Positions 43,682 through 51,964 of a stretch of DNA of 64,000 nucleotides are shown here, piece after piece (the stretch's first letter is position 1; every line of letters begins with the position of its first letter). The translations under genes were made by a program, and so were the position numbers. Where the stretch lies: contig JANQIX010000012.1 of NCBI GenBank assembly GCA_028281925.1, positions 17,568-81,567 on the forward strand, given 5' to 3'. The notes under the pieces were generated by a model, which made no database searches, had not been told where the DNA came from, and was given only the letters and a program-made list of their open reading frames with translations. The stretch comes from Alphaproteobacteria bacterium. GTDB lineage: Bacteria; Pseudomonadota; Alphaproteobacteria; DSM-16000; Inquilinaceae.

Positions 43682-46600
43682 GTGCGAGGGTTCTTAACGG
43701 CACGACAACTGCGATCGGCACTCACCGCGGCGGTGCTTGCGTTCGCGACGCCGGCGTTCGCCGCCGATCCGGAGATTCGCGCCTGGGACCATGGGCAAGA
43801 GGGCCAGCTGGTTCTCGATTGGGGTGTCCCCGTTGGGTATCAGCTCGCAGATCATGCGGGTCAGGTGGTTCTGAGCTTTGCCGAGCCCATGGACGACGGC
43901 CTCGACGCTGAGCTTGGGGCGGCACGGGATAAACTGTCGGGCTACCTTGTCGACCTGTCGCTATCGGAAGACCGCCAACAGCTCACGATCGCACTTGCCG
44001 CGGGCTTCTCTGTGGACCATCGGTCCGTGGATGGCACCGTCATTCTCTCTTTCCAAACCTCGCCTTCGACTGAGCCGGAAGCGGAACCGGCGCCACCGTC
44101 GGTCGGCATCGTCGTTCAGGACAACGACAGCTTCAGCCGCTTGACGGTGATCTGGCCGGAACCTGTCGGCTACGAGGTGGACCGCCAGTCGGATGAGGTG
44201 TCGATCCGTTTCGACGGCCCCGCAGTAGTCGACGCCCCGGCGTTCGGCGCGATCGAGTCAACGCGGATCGCGGACTTGCAGAATGCCGGCAGTCCTGATG
44301 GGCCGTTGGTGCTGAAGGTCCGGGTACCACCCGGATCAACGATCACCGATCGCCAAGAAGAGGGCAGGGTGATGATTGACGTCGTCGGGGCGGCGCCTGT
44401 TGCCGTCGGCGGCGAAGCGGAGGTGGCGCACGACGATGCCGGCTGGCCCGTCGCACCGCCCACACCGGCGCACCACCCCCTGCGATCCGATGTCTCCGAA
44501 GCCGAGGCCGATGGCGATGAAGCCGCTGCCTTGCCGACTGAGGTTCCGGCAGACGCCGCAGAGCGGCAAGCCCTGTTCGTTCCGTCTGTGCCGGCGGCCG
44601 CTGCCGTCTTCATCCGCGATGGGGCACTTTGGATCCTGTTCGCCTCCGACCGACCCTTGGACGTCAACGCTCTTGCCGAGGCCGGAAGGCCTGCCTTCGG
44701 GCCGGGCGAGATCGTGCCGGCACGGGGAGGGATTGCCATCCGCTACCGCGTCGGATCCGCGGCGCATCCGACGGTAGAACGCGACGGTGTTTCGTGGAGC
44801 GTACGGCTGGACAGTGTCGAGGAAGCGGCGATGGCGGCTGCAATCCCGGTGCAGCCGGACCCGAACTACCTGCTTGGGCCGCGGCTCTTGCTGCAGGTTG
44901 CCGGAGCGACCGGCCCCGTGACAGTGGTGGACCCCGAGGTTGGCGACACCCTGCATGTGGCGCCGCTGACCGACGCACCCTTCAGGGTCGCCGAGACCCA
45001 TGCCTTCGTTGACGTCACACTGCTTGAGACGGCGCAGGGTGTGGCCATCGTGCCGCACACTGAGGCGATCGAAGTCGATCTGACCTCCAACGGCGTCGGA
45101 ATCATGGCGCGAAGCGGATTGATCCTCTCACCGTGGCAGCCTGTGGCGGCGGTGCATCAGCCACAGGAAACGGAGGATGAGCCCCACTACGATCCCGCCG
45201 CATGGCGCGGCTCGGAACCGCGTTTTCTCAGAGCTCGCCAAGAGTTGCAGCTGTTCGTTGCTGAGGCGTCGGAGGCAACGATCAACCGTGCGCGGCTGGA
45301 TCTCGCACGCTTTTATTTCGCCGCAAACTATGGCGTCGAGGCAGCCTCGATACTGCGGATGATCGACGCGGAGACGCCGGATGCCGCATCTCATCCGGAG
45401 TACCTCGCGTTGCGCGGGGCCGTGCACGTTCTGACCTTCGATCCCGAAGAAGCCCTCCTTGATCTTGGCGATGACCGGCTCGCCGGCATCCCGGAGGTCG
45501 CCCTCTGGCGCGGAGCCGCGAACGCGCTTCTGGAAGACTGGCCTGAGGCGGCGCGGGAATTCGATGCCGCCGGGCAGTCGATCAGCGTGTTCCCGCCACC
45601 GCTCGGCAACCAGCTCGCCAGACTGGGTGCAGAGGCGGCCATTCGTACCGGCGACCTCGCTGCTGCCGAAGAGCGCTTGGGCTGGTTGGTCAACGCCACG
45701 AACGACCGCGCCTTGCGGTGGCCGAGCGTACAGTTCCTGCAGGGCATGGTGGCGCGGCTGCGGGGCGACCTGCCGGGCGCGCGGATGGCATGGCGCCGCG
45801 TGGTGGAAAGCGAGGACCGCAAGCATCGTGTCTTGGCGGAGATGGCGCTTCTCGACCTGGCTGTAGAGGAAGGGACCATGTCGGCGGGAGACGCCGCCGA
45901 AGCGCTGGAGGCGCTGCGGTACGCCTGGCGGGGCGACTCGCTTGAATTCCGGCTGCTGGAACGTCTTGGCAATCTGCACTGGCAAGCCGGGAACTATCGC
46001 GAGGCCATGGTGGCCTGGGACCGCGCCATGGACACCTTCGACGACCTCGCCATCGCCGCCGAACTGGCCCAGTGGCGCGACCATCGCTTTGCTGAGCTGT
46101 TCACCTCGGACCTCTTGGACAGCATTTCCCCGACGACGGCGCTTTCGCTGTTCGAGGATCACGAGGCCTTGGTTCCGGACGACGCCGTCGGCAACGAGAT
46201 GATCGAGCATCTGGCCGAGAGGCTGGTCTCGATCGACCTGCTGGATCGCGCGGCGGACCTGCTGACGTCATTGGCCGAGACCCGTCTTACCGGCGAAGCC
46301 CGCCACAGGGTGCAGACGCGCGTGGCCGGCATCCGGCTGCTCGACGGCGACGCGCCGGGGGCTTTGCAGACGCTGGAAGCCCTCATGCCGGTCACGACTG
46401 CACCCGATATCCAGTTCGATCAGCGCCTGCTGCAGGCGCATGCGCTTGCCGAATTGGGCGAGGGGACCGCGGCATTGGCGTTGTTGGAGGACACCGACGA
46501 TCTGTCACCGGTCGAATCCGCACTCCAGCACGCCGCTCGGCTGGACATCGCGTGGCGTCTTGGCGACTGGGCCGTCGCGGCGGAAGAGCTGGCCAACCGG

Positions 46601-46912
46601 TTGGGATCGCCACCGCCTTTGGGCGAGACGATCGACGAGCGGCAGGCGGGTACGGTGATCGACTATGGCATCGCCCTGGCGCTGGCGGACGACAGGTCGG
46701 GCCTCGACCGCTTGGCGATCGCCTTCGGGCCAGCCATGGAAGGCACACCGGACGCCAACACCTTCGCGATCGTCACCCGCGCACAAGGCGCTTCCGGTCC
46801 GATCGCTGACCTTGCCTCTGTGCGGCGGCAAGTCTCCGAAGTCGGCGTCTTCCAATCCTTCCTTGCCAGCTACCGTGACAGCGAAACGGCCGGCGAGACG
46901 GTGATCGAGTGA
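43682..46912 (+). CDS. Large exported TPR/beta-domain protein in the flagellar cluster
   Basis: A 1,076-residue exported protein. A signal peptide (VRGFLTARQLRSALTAAVLA, cleaved after FATPAFA) supports the GTG start at 43682. The first 420 residues contain at least three beta-rich repeats: GQLVLDWGVPVGYQLADHAG, SRLTVIWPEPVGYEVDRQSD and GALWILFASDRPLDVNALAE. These recall AMIN-type domains. From about residue 500 onward degenerate TPR-like helices run to the end (ARLDLARFYFAANYGVEAAS, RLGNLHWQAGNYREAMVAWD). It follows cheZ closely. The family occurs, from memory, in similar places in Rhodospirillales, but I know of no function; a periplasmic flagellar or cell-wall scaffold is inference. Confidence 0.7.
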   Translation: MRGFLTARQLRSALTAAVLAFATPAFAADPEIRAWDHGQEGQLVLDWGVPVGYQLADHAGQVVLSFAEPMDDGLDAELGAARDKLSGYLVDLSLSEDRQQLTIALAAGFSVDHRSVDGTVILSFQTSPSTEPEAEPAPPSVGIVVQDNDSFSRLTVIWPEPVGYEVDRQSDEVSIRFDGPAVVDAPAFGAIESTRIADLQNAGSPDGPLVLKVRVPPGSTITDRQEEGRVMIDVVGAAPVAVGGEAEVAHDDAGWPVAPPTPAHHPLRSDVSEAEADGDEAAALPTEVPADAAERQALFVPSVPAAAAVFIRDGALWILFASDRPLDVNALAEAGRPAFGPGEIVPARGGIAIRYRVGSAAHPTVERDGVSWSVRLDSVEEAAMAAAIPVQPDPNYLLGPRLLLQVAGATGPVTVVDPEVGDTLHVAPLTDAPFRVAETHAFVDVTLLETAQGVAIVPHTEAIEVDLTSNGVGIMARSGLILSPWQPVAAVHQPQETEDEPHYDPAAWRGSEPRFLRARQELQLFVAEASEATINRARLDLARFYFAANYGVEAASILRMIDAETPDAASHPEYLALRGAVHVLTFDPEEALLDLGDDRLAGIPEVALWRGAANALLEDWPEAAREFDAAGQSISVFPPPLGNQLARLGAEAAIRTGDLAAAEERLGWLVNATNDRALRWPSVQFLQGMVARLRGDLPGARMAWRRVVESEDRKHRVLAEMALLDLAVEEGTMSAGDAAEALEALRYAWRGDSLEFRLLERLGNLHWQAGNYREAMVAWDRAMDTFDDLAIAAELAQWRDHRFAELFTSDLLDSISPTTALSLFEDHEALVPDDAVGNEMIEHLAERLVSIDLLDRAADLLTSLAETRLTGEARHRVQTRVAGIRLLDGDAPGALQTLEALMPVTTAPDIQFDQRLLQAHALAELGEGTAALALLEDTDDLSPVESALQHAARLDIAWRLGDWAVAAEELANRLGSPPPLGETIDERQAGTVIDYGIALALADDRSGLDRLAIAFGPAMEGTPDANTFAIVTRAQGASGPIADLASVRRQVSEVGVFQSFLASYRDSETAGETVIE

Positions 46913-46946
46913 AGGCCTTCCGCCGCGCGATCCATCAAGCTGCGGA

Positions 46947-48239
46947 TCAGGACGATGGCTTCTGTCGTGGAGCGAAAAGCGTGACGGCTTCGGCCAGCCC
47001 CTTCAGCCTGTGTTCCCCCAGAGGCTCAAGCGGACAGTCGAGCCTGTTGGCGACCGGCTCCGTGATCAGGATGGGGCGGCCAAGCGGCTTGCTGAGGGCT
47101 TCGACCCGGCTGGCGGCATTGACCTCGCGGCCGATCACGGTGAAGTCGAGGCGTTCGGGCGCACCGACATTGCCGAAGAACACATCCCCCTCGTGAAGGG
47201 CAATCCCGGTTCTGAGCGGTTGCCAGCCGCCGATCGCCGCCAAATCCGGCGGAGGGGCAGCGTTCAGGGCGTCAAGCGAGCAGATTGCCGTCTCGGCAGC
47301 GGCGAGCGCTGCTGCGGCTGCGGGATCGCCACCGCCGAACGTGGCAAAGGGAAAGACTGCAAGCAATCCGTCGCCAATGAATTTCAGCACCTCTCCGTCG
47401 TGCTTCAGAACGGCGCCGGCCATGCGTTCGAGATAGGCATTGAGGATCGCCGTCGTCTCTCGGCCCGCTAGACGGTCGGCGAGGTCCGTGAAGCCGCGCA
47501 GATCCGAAGCCCAGATGATGGCGTGGATCCGGTGGCCGTCGCCGCGCCTTATGGTTCCGCGGATGACACGGGCAGCCGCGGCGTTCCCCAGATAGGCGAC
47601 CAGCACGTTACTGGTGATCCGCCATGCAATGTGCCGTTCCACATGCAGCGCCAGCAGCCTGAGAAGAGCGCCCAGATCGGCGAACTGGCTGTCGGAGAAT
47701 CCCCCCTCATGCATCGTCGCCACCGTAGCGGCGTTGTGATAGGCGCCACCGGCCCTGAGCGGTACGGCGAGATACTCCGTGATGCCTTGCGCGGCCAGCT
47801 CCGCCACCAGCGGGAAGCGGCTCAGGGACTCCGGGTCGTTCGTGCTGGCGCGGACGGTTTCACCGTACTCGATCACGCGGAATAGCGGGTTTCGACGATA
47901 GGCGTCCGTGCTGAGCGTCGATTCAGGGACTTTGATTTCGTCACAGAGGCCGTCGGACCGCGCCCAGTTCCAACCGAAGCCGTAGAGCTGTGGATCCAGG
48001 GTGCCGATATGCAGGCTGGTCCGATCCAGCGGCACTCCGGCGGCCACCAGGCGCCAGGCAAGCGACTCGAAGAGCTCCAGTAGATCTTCCTCGCCAAGGG
48101 CCTCCGTGAGCAGCCAGGATTCGATCTCCCGAACCGTCGTTCTCTCCGGCGCGGATGCAGGACCGCGGCTGACCCTGCGCAGCACGGTCGCACCGGGCGC
48201 GTAGGATCGGGGCGCGGTGCCCAGGGGGCGGTTCGGCAT
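46947..48239 (-). CDS. Class III adenylate/guanylate cyclase
   Basis: A 430-residue cytoplasmic cyclase that makes cAMP or cGMP. The N-terminal 190 residues read as a GAF-like sensor (EYLAVPLRAGGAYHNAATVA). The catalytic domain begins HAIIWASDLRGFTDLADRLA (metal-binding Asp) and continues VLKFIGDGLLAVFPFATFGG (second Asp), GIALHEGDVFFGNVGAPERL and FTVIGREVNAASRVEALSKP. Asn and Arg needed for the transition state are present in VNAASRVE. It converges with the large TPR protein and lies upstream of fliP on the same strand, but its ties to motility are unproved. Confidence 0.88.
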   Translation of the reverse strand: MPNRPLGTAPRSYAPGATVLRRVSRGPASAPERTTVREIESWLLTEALGEEDLLELFESLAWRLVAAGVPLDRTSLHIGTLDPQLYGFGWNWARSDGLCDEIKVPESTLSTDAYRRNPLFRVIEYGETVRASTNDPESLSRFPLVAELAAQGITEYLAVPLRAGGAYHNAATVATMHEGGFSDSQFADLGALLRLLALHVERHIAWRITSNVLVAYLGNAAAARVIRGTIRRGDGHRIHAIIWASDLRGFTDLADRLAGRETTAILNAYLERMAGAVLKHDGEVLKFIGDGLLAVFPFATFGGGDPAAAAALAAAETAICSLDALNAAPPPDLAAIGGWQPLRTGIALHEGDVFFGNVGAPERLDFTVIGREVNAASRVEALSKPLGRPILITEPVANRLDCPLEPLGEHRLKGLAEAVTLFAPRQKPSS

Positions 48240-48291
48240 GCGCTGTCCGGTGCTCCCGCTACAGGCCAGGACCGTTCTAATGGCTTGGCCT

Positions 48292-48312
48292 AGCCTGCGT
48301 CAGGCTTCTTTT
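48292..48312 (+). terminator. Terminator-like hairpin on the plus strand, without an upstream plus-strand gene
   Basis: AGCCTG and CAGGCT flank CGT and are followed by TCTTTT on the plus strand. Both flanking genes are on the minus strand, so it would end only antisense transcription; its role is uncertain. Confidence 0.35.
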
Positions 48313-48376
48313 GGGGCACCCGATCGATCGGCGTCTGCCGCTGTGGGCGGCCGCTTCACGGGTCACGGCCTGCCGA

Positions 48377-49120
48377 TCACAGCACGCCGTAGCTTTCCAC
48401 CAGGCTGCCCGTGACCAGGTACCACCCGTCGACCAGAACGAAAAAGACCAGCTTGAAGGGAAGGGAGATCATCACCGGCGGCAGCATCATCATGCCCATC
48501 GACATCAGGATCGACGCGACCACCATGTCGATGATCAGGAACGGCAGGAACAACAGGAAACCGATCTCGAAGGCGCGCCTGAGCTCGCTGATCATGAAGG
48601 CGGGCACCAGCGCCTGCAGCGGCACCTCTTCCGGCCCGGCCACAGGCTCCAGCTGACCCATCTCCATGAACAACAGCAGGTCCTGCTCGCGCACATGCCG
48701 CAGCATGAACTCGCGGAAGGGCTGTACGGTCTCCGCGAATGCCTCTTCGCCGTCGATGCGATCGTCGATATAGGGTGCGACGCCGTTGGTCCAGGCTTGC
48801 TCAAGAGTCGGCGCCATGATGAAGGCCGTGAGGAACAGGGCGAGGCTGATCAGCACCGGGTTGGGCGGTGCCTGTTGGGTCCCCAAGGCACTGCGCAGGA
48901 ACGACAGCACCACGACGATGCGCGTGAACGAGGTGACCATCACAAGGATCGACGGCGCGATCGACAGGACGGTCAGCAGCGCCACAAGCTGCACGACAAG
49001 ACCGGTGGTCGAGCCGGTGCCGTCGCCGAAATCCAGGTTCAGGCTCTGTGCCGCCGCCGGCACAGCGGAAGCGGCGACCAGCAGCAGGCCCAAGAGCCCT
49101 CGTGCCAGGATGCGGGTCAC
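48377..49120 (-). CDS. fliP: Flagellar export gate protein FliP
   Basis: FliP (247 residues) is an export-gate subunit with a cleavable signal (MTRILARGLLGLLLVAASAV PAAA). Four membrane segments follow: LVVQLVALLTVLSIAPSILV, MVTSFTRIVVVLSFLRSALG, SELRRAFEIGFLLFLPFLII and DMVVASILMSMGMMMLPPVM. QAPPNPVLISLALFLTAFIM is the family hallmark. The start overlaps the fliO stop by four bases. Confidence 0.95.
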   Translation of the reverse strand: MTRILARGLLGLLLVAASAVPAAAQSLNLDFGDGTGSTTGLVVQLVALLTVLSIAPSILVMVTSFTRIVVVLSFLRSALGTQQAPPNPVLISLALFLTAFIMAPTLEQAWTNGVAPYIDDRIDGEEAFAETVQPFREFMLRHVREQDLLLFMEMGQLEPVAGPEEVPLQALVPAFMISELRRAFEIGFLLFLPFLIIDMVVASILMSMGMMMLPPVMISLPFKLVFFVLVDGWYLVTGSLVESYGVL

Positions 49121-49449
49121 GCTTGGCCCTCCGTCTCGCCGGCAGCCTCTGCAGCGGCCACCGCCTCTTCAAACGGTGGACTGATCCCGGTCTCGATCAC
49201 CAGATCGGCGGTGGTGCCCAGCAGCACCAGATGCTCAACGCCGTCGCGCCGCAGCAGCACCAGCCGCCGCTTGGCGTCCACTGGCAGCGCCTCGACCAGG
49301 GCGAGCCGCCGGCGGCCGCGGCCGCCGCGCACGATCGGCCGGGCGCCGGCCAGCCCGAACCGGCGCACCAGCCAGGCGGCCGCGACGATCAGCACCAGCA
49401 CGAAGACAAGTGCAGCCACGAACCGGAGATAGGTGTCCATATCCATCAT
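49117..49449 (-). CDS. fliO: Flagellar export assembly protein FliO
   Basis: A 110-residue single-pass membrane protein that helps assemble the FliP ring. The N-terminal helix FVAALVFVLVLIVAAAWLVR is followed by a basic patch and the FliO domain RRLALVEALPVDAKRRLVLL, RRDGVEHLVLLGTTADLVIE. Translationally coupled to fliP. Confidence 0.88.
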   Translation of the reverse strand: MMDMDTYLRFVAALVFVLVLIVAAAWLVRRFGLAGARPIVRGGRGRRRLALVEALPVDAKRRLVLLRRDGVEHLVLLGTTADLVIETGISPPFEEAVAAAEAAGETEGQA

Positions 49450-49458
49450 CGGCCCGCC

Positions 49459-49755
49459 TTATCCCTTTGCCCCTTCGCTACCGGCCACCGCATCGACCGG
49501 CGCCATTGCCTCGCGCAACCTGTCTTCCAGCGTGTCCAGAGCGGTAACCAGGCCCACCAGGTCCTGTTCAAGCGCTGCTGCCGCTGGCCGCGGGACGCGA
49601 CAGACTGCGCGGCACAGCTGGTCGATCCGCCGGCCCGTCGCATCCAGCGCCTGGCGGCCAAGCGTCTCGGGCGCGGCGGCGATCCGGTCCAGTTCGTCTT
49701 TCAGGGCCGTAGCCTGGCAGCGAAGCTGCTCGACAACGGCGGAGCCGTCGGCCAT
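49459..49755 (-). CDS. Small hypothetical protein between fliO and fhlB
   Basis: A 98-residue helical protein (MADGSAVVEQLRCQATALKD) with three cysteines and no signal or membrane segment. Its start overlaps the stop of the FlhB-like gene by one base and it ends 9 bp before fliO, so it is cotranscribed with export genes. A small cytoplasmic export accessory is possible; the family is not recognised. Confidence 0.6.
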   Translation of the reverse strand: MADGSAVVEQLRCQATALKDELDRIAAAPETLGRQALDATGRRIDQLCRAVCRVPRPAAAALEQDLVGLVTALDTLEDRLREAMAPVDAVAGSEGAKG

Positions 49756-50087
49756 CAGGGTGTCCCTTGCCCGATCCGGCGGCCATTGGCGCGGTAGACG
49801 TAGCTCAGGATCTCCGCAACGGCGATCAGCGCCTCCACCGGGATCTCTTCGCCGACCTCCACCAGGCTCAACAGCTTCACCAGGTCGGCGTCCTGCCTCA
49901 CCTTGATGCCGTTGGCGAAGGCCAGCTCCAGGATCCGGTCCGCCAGCGCCCCCTGACCCGATGCGACGACCCGGGGCACCTCGTCCTTCGTTTCGTCGTA
50001 AGTGAGCGCCACGGCATGCGTGCGGGCACCGGGCTCGCCCGACGGCGGCCCGTCATCTTCATCATTTCCGTGCCAGCGACCGGACAC
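49755..50087 (-). CDS. FlhB C-terminal domain homologue (FhlB)
   Basis: A 110-residue stand-alone copy of the cytoplasmic FlhB C-terminal domain: AVALTYDETKDEVPRVVASG, LELAFANGIKVRQDADLVKL and VGEEIPVEALIAVAEILSYV. The NPTH autocleavage site of full-length FlhB is absent. Such proteins (FhlB/FlhX) can partly replace FlhB-C in export switching in other bacteria. A complete flhB lies at 52746-53828, so both forms coexist. It heads the minus-strand group ending in fliP. Confidence 0.88.
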   Translation of the reverse strand: MSGRWHGNDEDDGPPSGEPGARTHAVALTYDETKDEVPRVVASGQGALADRILELAFANGIKVRQDADLVKLLSLVEVGEEIPVEALIAVAEILSYVYRANGRRIGQGTP

Positions 50088-50170
50088 GATAGCGGCTCCA
50101 GTAATCGTCTGAAGGAACGCCCCAACGGCAAGTCGCCGCTTCGAAGCCGGCCAAGTCTGCGCGGGCCACG

Positions 50171-50185
50171 TTAACTACGACTTAA
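50171..50185 (-). promoter_or_regulatory. CtrA box between fhlB and flgB
   Basis: TTAACTACGACTTAA is a perfect TTAA-N7-TTAA site; read on the minus strand it also carries the final C of the consensus. It is 84 bp from the fhlB start and 170 bp from flgB. Confidence 0.65.
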
Positions 50186-50260
50186 GCAAGAGAGGTGGCA
50201 TGGTCGAAGAGGTCGGCACTGGGACGCCGAGCGCCCGCATCCTGACCAGCCCGCATCAGC

Positions 50261-50275
50261 TTCAGTCTTTCTTAA
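50261..50275 (+). promoter_or_regulatory. Degenerate CtrA box upstream of flgB
   Basis: TTCAGTCTTTCTTAA, followed by C, has one mismatch to TTAA-N7-TTAAC and lies 80 bp before flgB, a position similar to the boxes before flagellin and fliX. Confidence 0.4.
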
Positions 50276-50354
50276 CGGCGAACGGCCATTCTGAAGGTAA
50301 CGGGGCGCACACCAAAGTGCGCGCGCCAGGATTTGCAGCCGGGTACGCGTAGGC

Positions 50355-50765
50355 ATGGATTTCAACGAATACGGCCTGTTTCGGATGGTGGCGGGAAGGC
50401 TCGATTGGGTGAGCCAGCGCCAGACCGTGCTGGCGCAGAACATCGCCAACGCCGACACCCCGGGCTATCAGGCGCAAGAGATCGAGAGCTTCGCGTCGGT
50501 GGTAGCCCGCAACATGCCGGGCCAGCTTTCGCCCACCATGACCCATGTCGACCACATGTCCGGCACGGCGCCGGCGTCCGCGGCGCAGGTGCGGCCGCTG
50601 GCCGACCCTTATGAAGTTTCCCCGTCGGGCAATACCGTCGTGCTGGAGCAACAGCTGATGGCGCTTACGGACACGGCCGCCCAGCACCGGCTTGCCCTCA
50701 ATCTCTACCGCAAGCATGTCGGCATGATCCAGCTAGCCCTGGGTCGCGGCGGCGGCGGTCGTTGA
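50355..50765 (+). CDS. flgB: Proximal rod protein FlgB
   Basis: FlgB (136 residues) is a proximal rod subunit. MDFNEYGLFRMVAGRLDWVS leads into QTVLAQNIANADTPGYQAQE, the rod signature; the C-terminus is ALTDTAAQHRLALNLYRKHV with the usual helix. It begins a flgB-flgC-fliE-fliQ-fliR-flhB run. Confidence 0.94.
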   Translation: MDFNEYGLFRMVAGRLDWVSQRQTVLAQNIANADTPGYQAQEIESFASVVARNMPGQLSPTMTHVDHMSGTAPASAAQVRPLADPYEVSPSGNTVVLEQQLMALTDTAAQHRLALNLYRKHVGMIQLALGRGGGGR

Positions 50766-50801
50766 TCGCCTGCCGGACGCGGCTAACGCGAGGACCAGAC
50801 C

Positions 50802-51212
50802 ATGGACCTTCGAATCCCCATGCAGATCGCCGCCGAAGGAATGCGGGCCCAAGGCACGCGCATTCGGGTGGTGTCGGAAAACCTGGCCAATGCCGAGAGC
50901 ACCGGCGCCACGCCGGAGGACCTTCCGTACCGGCGCCAGACGGTCAGCTTCCGGTCCGTGCTGGATCGCACGCTCGGGGCCCAGACGGTCGAGGTTGCGG
51001 GCGTAACGCCAGACCCGTCGCCCTTCGGGCGGCGCCACATGCCCGGCCATCCCAGTGCGGATGCGGAAGGCTATGTGCAGTTTCCCAATGTGTCGTCGCT
51101 TGTTGAAATGATGGATTTGCGAGAAGCGCAACGCAGCTACGAGGCCAACCTGAACGTGATCACCACGGCCAGGTCCATGCTGATGAACACCCTCGACCTG
51201 CTGCGGTCGTGA
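50802..51212 (+). CDS. flgC: Proximal rod protein FlgC
   Basis: FlgC (136 residues). RIPMQIAAEGMRAQGTRIRV and VSENLANAESTGATPEDLPY form the N-terminal rod motif; GHPSADAEGYVQFPNVSSLV, EMMDLREAQRSYEANLNVIT and RSMLMNTLDLLR are the conserved C-terminus. It follows flgB by 36 bp. Confidence 0.95.
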   Translation: MDLRIPMQIAAEGMRAQGTRIRVVSENLANAESTGATPEDLPYRRQTVSFRSVLDRTLGAQTVEVAGVTPDPSPFGRRHMPGHPSADAEGYVQFPNVSSLVEMMDLREAQRSYEANLNVITTARSMLMNTLDLLRS

Positions 51213-51250
51213 TCTGCGGCGCGGACACCGACTAATATGGAGTTGAGTCA

Positions 51251-51562
51251 ATGGTAGCTCAGATCGCCCAGGCCGCAGCGGCGTATGCGAATGTGGCCGG
51301 CAGCGCCGCAAGCCCCGGCATGGAGGCGCGCGACCGCCTGCCCAGTATCGATTTCGGCGACATGGTCCGAGACAGCATCGCCGGCGCGGTCAATGCCGGC
51401 CAGTCTGCGGAGCAGGTTTCCGGCGAAGCCCTGTTGGGTCGCGCCGATATCAGCGAGGTCGTCATGGCGGTGAACAACGCCGAGGTCTCGCTGCAGACCA
51501 TCGTCAGCATCCGCGACAAGATGATCGAGGCCTATCAGCAGATCATCCGGATGCCCGTCTGA
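51251..51562 (+). CDS. fliE: Basal-body junction protein FliE
   Basis: FliE (103 residues) joins the MS ring to the rod. After a variable Ala-rich start the conserved part is FGDMVRDSIAGAVNAGQSAE, GRADISEVVMAVNNAEVSLQ and TIVSIRDKMIEAYQQIIRMP, the standard ending. It follows flgC by 38 bp. Confidence 0.95.
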   Translation: MVAQIAQAAAAYANVAGSAASPGMEARDRLPSIDFGDMVRDSIAGAVNAGQSAEQVSGEALLGRADISEVVMAVNNAEVSLQTIVSIRDKMIEAYQQIIRMPV

Positions 51563-51616
51563 GGCGGCGCGCCGTTCTCCGGGAAATACCGCGGCAAGGT
51601 ACTGGGACCGCCGTCT

Positions 51617-51877
51617 ATGGGCACCTTGGAGGTCATCGATATCGGCCGGGAGACGTTGGGAGCGACGTTGACGATTGCGACACCGGTCATGCTGGTGGCG
51701 CTGATCACCGGGCTGTCGATCGCGCTCTTTCAGGCGCTCACCCAGATCCAGGAAATGACGCTCACCTTCGTGCCGAAGATCTTGGTGATCTTCCTGGCGA
51801 TCATGGTGTTGCTGCCGTTCATGCTGACCACGCTGGTGGGGTTTACAGAAGGGTTGTTCGACCGGATCGCCACGTAG
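51617..51877 (+). CDS. fliQ: Flagellar export gate protein FliQ
   Basis: FliQ (86 residues) with two membrane helices: ATLTIATPVMLVALITGLSI and ILVIFLAIMVLLPFMLTTLV, linked by the hallmark ALFQALTQIQEMTLTFVPK. It lies between fliE and fliR. Confidence 0.95.
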   Translation: MGTLEVIDIGRETLGATLTIATPVMLVALITGLSIALFQALTQIQEMTLTFVPKILVIFLAIMVLLPFMLTTLVGFTEGLFDRIAT

Positions 51878-51964
51878 ATCCCGTGATCCGAAGGGCCTTG
51901 GTCAGGCGGTCGTGCGGCCGATGGGGCGGGGTCGGTCGGCAGAAGCCGTCAGGAGCTTGCGCGC

